Positions 14,561 through 16,896 of a stretch of DNA of 16,896 nucleotides are shown piece by piece (position 1 is the stretch's first letter; each line of letters starts with the position of its first letter). The notes beneath the pieces were generated by a model. It had not been told where the DNA came from. It did not search any database and worked only from the letters and a program-made list of their open reading frames with translations. A program made the translations under genes and the position numbers. Origin of the DNA: Clostridiales bacterium (GTDB lineage Bacteria > Bacillota > Clostridia > Saccharofermentanales > Saccharofermentanaceae); assembly GCA_016930475.1 (NCBI GenBank), contig JAFGGR010000158.1, positions 1 through 16,896 of the forward strand, written 5' to 3'.

Positions 14561-14898
14561 TATTCTTTTTTGAAAACAAACCATAACGCGGCGACGGAGA
14601 AGAGTACCCCGAAGCGGCCGGACAGGGAGAACGGGTCACAGACTGAGAGCCTGTTTGCGGATTATTTTCGGGAGAAGTTCGCTCCAGAGCGGATTTGCGG
14701 AACGGATCGTATCATGATCTCAGTAGGCGAATACGGATGTCCACCGTTACAGGGACACGGGTATGCAGTCGGAGACTTACGATCAGTACCCGGAGGAGAG
14801 CGACATACATCCGTAAGGAGCGTTGTCGAATATGGGTGGTACCGCGATTGAATCGTCCCATTGCCGAATCGGATTCGATACGGCAATGGGTTTTTTTT
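14561..14898 (+). promoter_or_regulatory. T-box riboswitch, specifier read as UUC (Phe)
   Basis: The leader contains the canonical T-box GGGTGGTACCGCG (14834-14846) and its antiterminator partner CGTCCC (14854-14859). In Stem I, GGAG (14596-14599) pairs with CTCC (14682-14685) and CCCG (14608-14611) with CGGG (14669-14672). These flank the loop-E AGAGTA (14601-14606) on one side and GAAG-TTC-G on the other, which puts the specifier at 14678-14680, UUC, a Phe codon. The UGGU bulge (14837-14840) fits a tRNA with discriminator A, as in tRNA-Phe. Between lie further paired elements: TACGGATGT (14732-14740) with ACATCCGTA (14807-14815), CGGGTA (14758-14763) with TACCCG (14787-14792), and CGACA (14801-14805) with TGTCG (14824-14828). 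Uncharged tRNA-Phe would prevent termination at 14857-14898. The class is certain; the specifier register is likely, not proven. Confidence 0.93.
14857..14898 (+). terminator. T-box-controlled intrinsic terminator
   Basis: CCCATTGCCG (14857-14866) pairs perfectly with CGGCAATGGG (14881-14890), followed by eight T (14891-14898). Its 5' arm shares CCC with the antiterminator partner, so the two structures exclude each other, as expected for a T-box. Confidence 0.95.
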
Positions 14899-14929
14899 AT
14901 TCGGCAGACCAGACGAGGGGGAGAAGAAA

Positions 14930-16252
14930 ATGGCCAGAAAAGCAATCGAAACGTACATCTGGGATGAAAAAGCAGAATGCATGTCGCAGGATGAACTGCG
15001 CGCGGTACAGAGCGACCGGTTGACAGCGTGTGTCAAGCGGATGTACGAGAACGTCCCGTATTATCGGAGAAAGATGGAGGATGCGGGCGTAACGCCGGAA
15101 GACATCCGGGACATCGACGATCTTCCGAAACTGCCGTTTACCGACAAGTACGATTTCCGGGACAACTACCCTTTTGGAACATTGGCAGTGCCGCGAGAGG
15201 ATATTGTACGTTTTCACGCGTCCTCCGGAACCACCGGCAGAATGAAGGTCGTCGGTTATACCCGAAAGGATATCGCCTTATGGACGGACTGTCTGTGCCG
15301 TTCTATGGCGCGATGCGGCGTCATGAAGGGCGACCTGGTGCATATCGCTTATGGTTACGGATTATTCACGGGAGGTCTCGGTCCGCATTACGCTTGTGAC
15401 ACATTAGGCGCGACTGCGATACCGGTCTCCGGCGGGAATACACCCCGGCAGATCCAGATCCTGCGCGAGTGGAAGCCCAATGTGATCCTGTGTACTCCGT
15501 CTTATATGCTTCATCTCGCGGACAAGATGGACGAGATGGGTGTAGACCGGGACGAGCTGAATCTCAAATGCGGTATTTTCGGCGCGGAGCCGTGGACATT
15601 GAATATGAGAGACCAGATCGAAGAGAAAGTCGGTCTCCGTGCCTTTGATATTTACGGCCTTTCCGAGATCCTCGGGCCGGGTGTCGGTTGTGCGTGCGAC
15701 AAGTCGGATCTGATCCACCTCGAGGCGGATCACTTCATTCCGGAGATCGTCGATCCGGAGACCGGAAAACCCATGCCGGAAGGCGAGTTGGGCGAATTGG
15801 TCTTTTCGTCGATCACCAAGGAGGGCACGCCGCTTCTCCGTTATAACACACACGATCTGACCCGGATCTATTACGGAAAATGCGATTGCGGCAGAACGAC
15901 TCCCCGGATGGAGAAGGTGACCGGCAGAGCCGACGACATGCTCATCATCCGCGGCGTGAATGTCTTCCCGACACAAATCGAGGCGGTCATGCTGACCTAT
16001 AGCCAGGTGGAGCCGCATTATGTTATCGTGATCGACCGGGTCGACAACCTGGATCGGATGACCGTGAAGGTGGAGATGTCGAGCGCTTTTTTCTCGGATT
16101 CGGTCAAGGATATCGAAAATATCGAGCGTAAGCTGGCCGGAGACATCGCGTCGATCACCGGGGTCCATGCCCGTATCGTCCTTTGCGAGCCGAGAAGTCT
16201 TCCTCGTTCGGAAGGGAAAATTAAGCGAGTTTACGACGAGCGATTCAATTAA
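14930..16252 (+). CDS. paaK: Phenylacetate-CoA ligase family enzyme
   Basis: This ANL-superfamily adenylate-forming enzyme (440 residues, normal PaaK length) would activate phenylacetate or a related arylacetate to its CoA thioester with ATP. Visible motifs are the P-loop ASSGTTGRMK (97-106), the GGNTPRQIQ segment typical of PaaK, YGLSE (242-246), RYNTHDL with Asp309, GRADDMLIIRG at 332-342 and the C-terminal catalytic Lys430 in EGKIKRV. GGGGGAG (14916-14922) is seven bases before the ATG; earlier in-frame starts lie inside the terminator hairpin. Control by a Phe-type T-box and the following tyrA indicate a role in making aromatic amino acids, through aryl-CoA carboxylation to arylpyruvate by an indolepyruvate ferredoxin oxidoreductase-like enzyme, rather than in degradation. 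That pathway partner is not in the window. Substrate choice among phenyl-, hydroxyphenyl- and indoleacetate cannot be read from sequence. Confidence 0.93.
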   Translation: MARKAIETYIWDEKAECMSQDELRAVQSDRLTACVKRMYENVPYYRRKMEDAGVTPEDIRDIDDLPKLPFTDKYDFRDNYPFGTLAVPREDIVRFHASSGTTGRMKVVGYTRKDIALWTDCLCRSMARCGVMKGDLVHIAYGYGLFTGGLGPHYACDTLGATAIPVSGGNTPRQIQILREWKPNVILCTPSYMLHLADKMDEMGVDRDELNLKCGIFGAEPWTLNMRDQIEEKVGLRAFDIYGLSEILGPGVGCACDKSDLIHLEADHFIPEIVDPETGKPMPEGELGELVFSSITKEGTPLLRYNTHDLTRIYYGKCDCGRTTPRMEKVTGRADDMLIIRGVNVFPTQIEAVMLTYSQVEPHYVIVIDRVDNLDRMTVKVEMSSAFFSDSVKDIENIERKLAGDIASITGVHARIVLCEPRSLPRSEGKIKRVYDERFN

Positions 16253-16281
16253 CGGGGTAAGAACCTTATCGTTCAACGCGA

Positions 16282-16314
16282 GGTGACCGGGACTGTATTC
16301 GCGTCCCGGACACC
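16282..16314 (+). other. Intercistronic hairpin between paaK and tyrA
   Basis: GGTG-A-CCGGGAC (16282-16293) pairs with GTCCCGG-A-CACC (16303-16314): eleven base pairs, one A/A mismatch and a nine-base loop. It is not followed by a real U-run, so it may tune mRNA stability or cause partial termination rather than end the operon. Confidence 0.6.
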
Positions 16315-16353
16315 GATGAGTTTGTAGTTTGGGTAGCATGGAAGGTGAATGGT

Positions 16354-16896
16354 GTGAAGGATATGAGCAATCAGGAAAAAACCGAAAAGTCCGGGTCCGG
16401 AATATCGCGTGTCGGTATCCTCGGACTTGGGCTGATCGGAGGGTCGCTGGCGAAGGCTTTGCGAATCAAGGCAGGTGTTTCGTTTATTGCGGCGATGGAT
16501 ACCGATTTGAATTCCGGCCGGGTGGCGCTGGATGAAGGGATTATCGATCGCTTCGTTCTTCCCGAAGAGGGATATTCGGTGTTCGACGGTTGTGATCTTG
16601 TGCTGTTGTGCACTCCGTTACCGATCATTCTGGATGTCCTGCCCAAGCTGAAACCACTCAATATCGGCATCCTCTCCGATGTCGGTTCGGTCAAGGAGCC
16701 GGTTATGGAGAAAGTGAGTCTGCCGAATTTTATCGGCGGTCATCCGATGGCCGGGTCGGAACGGCACGGGTACGCGTGCTCAAACGCCTCACTTTTCGAG
16801 AACGCGATGTATGTCCTCTGCGTCGGTGATGATTCCGAGGTATCTGCGGTCAAACTCAAGGCCTTTGAAGAATTGATCCGCGCGATCGGGGCGATA
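16354..16896 (+). CDS. tyrA: Prephenate dehydrogenase, 5' part
   Basis: The first 181 residues of a TyrA-type dehydrogenase are present; the gene runs off the window. It oxidatively decarboxylates prephenate to 4-hydroxyphenylpyruvate for tyrosine (arogenate use cannot be excluded). Seen are the Rossmann motif GLGLIGGS (24-31), acidic residues at the end of beta-2 (MDTDLN, favouring NAD), LLCTPLP, DVGSVK and the catalytic-region motif GGHPMAGSERHG with His130. I chose GTG 16354 because GGAAGGTGA (16340-16348) lies five bases upstream; ATG 16363 has a purine run only two bases before it. It follows paaK by 101 bases holding a hairpin but no complete terminator, so it is probably in the T-box-controlled operon. 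Confidence 0.93.
   Translation, partial: MKDMSNQEKTEKSGSGISRVGILGLGLIGGSLAKALRIKAGVSFIAAMDTDLNSGRVALDEGIIDRFVLPEEGYSVFDGCDLVLLCTPLPIILDVLPKLKPLNIGILSDVGSVKEPVMEKVSLPNFIGGHPMAGSERHGYACSNASLFENAMYVLCVGDDSEVSAVKLKAFEELIRAIGAI

Noticed and set aside
14570..14967. Short ORFs of 66 to 124 residues in the T-box leader on both strands
   Set aside because: The interval is explained base by base by T-box stems, antiterminator and terminator; the ORFs lack ribosome sites and protein-like composition.
15404..16339. 311-residue minus-strand ORF across paaK
   Set aside because: It lies fully antisense to a clearly recognised gene, has no ribosome site or recognisable domain, and its length follows from codon bias of paaK.
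1..16896. CRISPR arrays, insertion sequences, tRNA genes, phage attachment sites
   Set aside because: I found no regularly spaced repeats, transposase-like ORFs, terminal inverted repeats or cloverleaf sequences by eye.

Overview
The window looks like chromosomal DNA from a low-oxygen Bacillota (Clostridia-type) bacterium. The evidence is strong purine-rich Shine-Dalgarno sequences in front of nearly every gene, a canonical T-box leader, a PadR/HAAS operon, a YhfC-type membrane protease and sigma-A-like promoters. Taxonomy is inferred from gene content only. No phage, transposon, CRISPR, rRNA or tRNA sequence was seen. Both ends cut through genes.

Region 1 (1-3920) is metabolic. It holds the 3' part of a BaiN/HI0933-like flavoprotein, then pabB and pabC in tight succession (chorismate to p-aminobenzoate for folate), then a separately promoted dCMP deaminase (dCMP to dUMP, for dTMP). 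Folate and dTMP synthesis are linked through thymidylate synthase, but neither pabA nor thyA is present here.

Region 2 (3950-10557) is membrane-centred. It contains a two-gene NatAB-like ABC-2 exporter closed by a strong hairpin, a YhfC-family intramembrane protease on the minus strand, and a padR-HAAS-small membrane protein operon whose promoter carries an operator-like dyad. These are followed by a CPBP-family intramembrane protease with an extra C-terminal beta-rich domain, and a small single-pass membrane protein on the opposite strand.

Region 3 (10634-13329) is a pair of paralogous proteins, each with a J-domain-like N-terminus lacking HPD and a TPR-like C-terminus. The genes are encoded tail to tail with five bases between their stop codons. 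I do not recognise a characterised function for them.

Region 4 (13330-14543) is an AT-rich regulatory stretch with two sigma-A-like promoters and a perfect 14-bp palindrome, driving a lipoprotein of unknown function.

Region 5 (14526-16896) is the most interesting part. A promoter and a full T-box riboswitch, whose specifier I read as UUC (Phe), precede a phenylacetate-CoA ligase gene, followed by tyrA (prephenate dehydrogenase, cut by the window end). A phenylalanine-starvation switch in front of an arylacetate-activating enzyme suggests the ligase feeds aromatic amino acid synthesis (arylacetate to aryl-CoA to arylpyruvate to amino acid) rather than phenylacetate breakdown.
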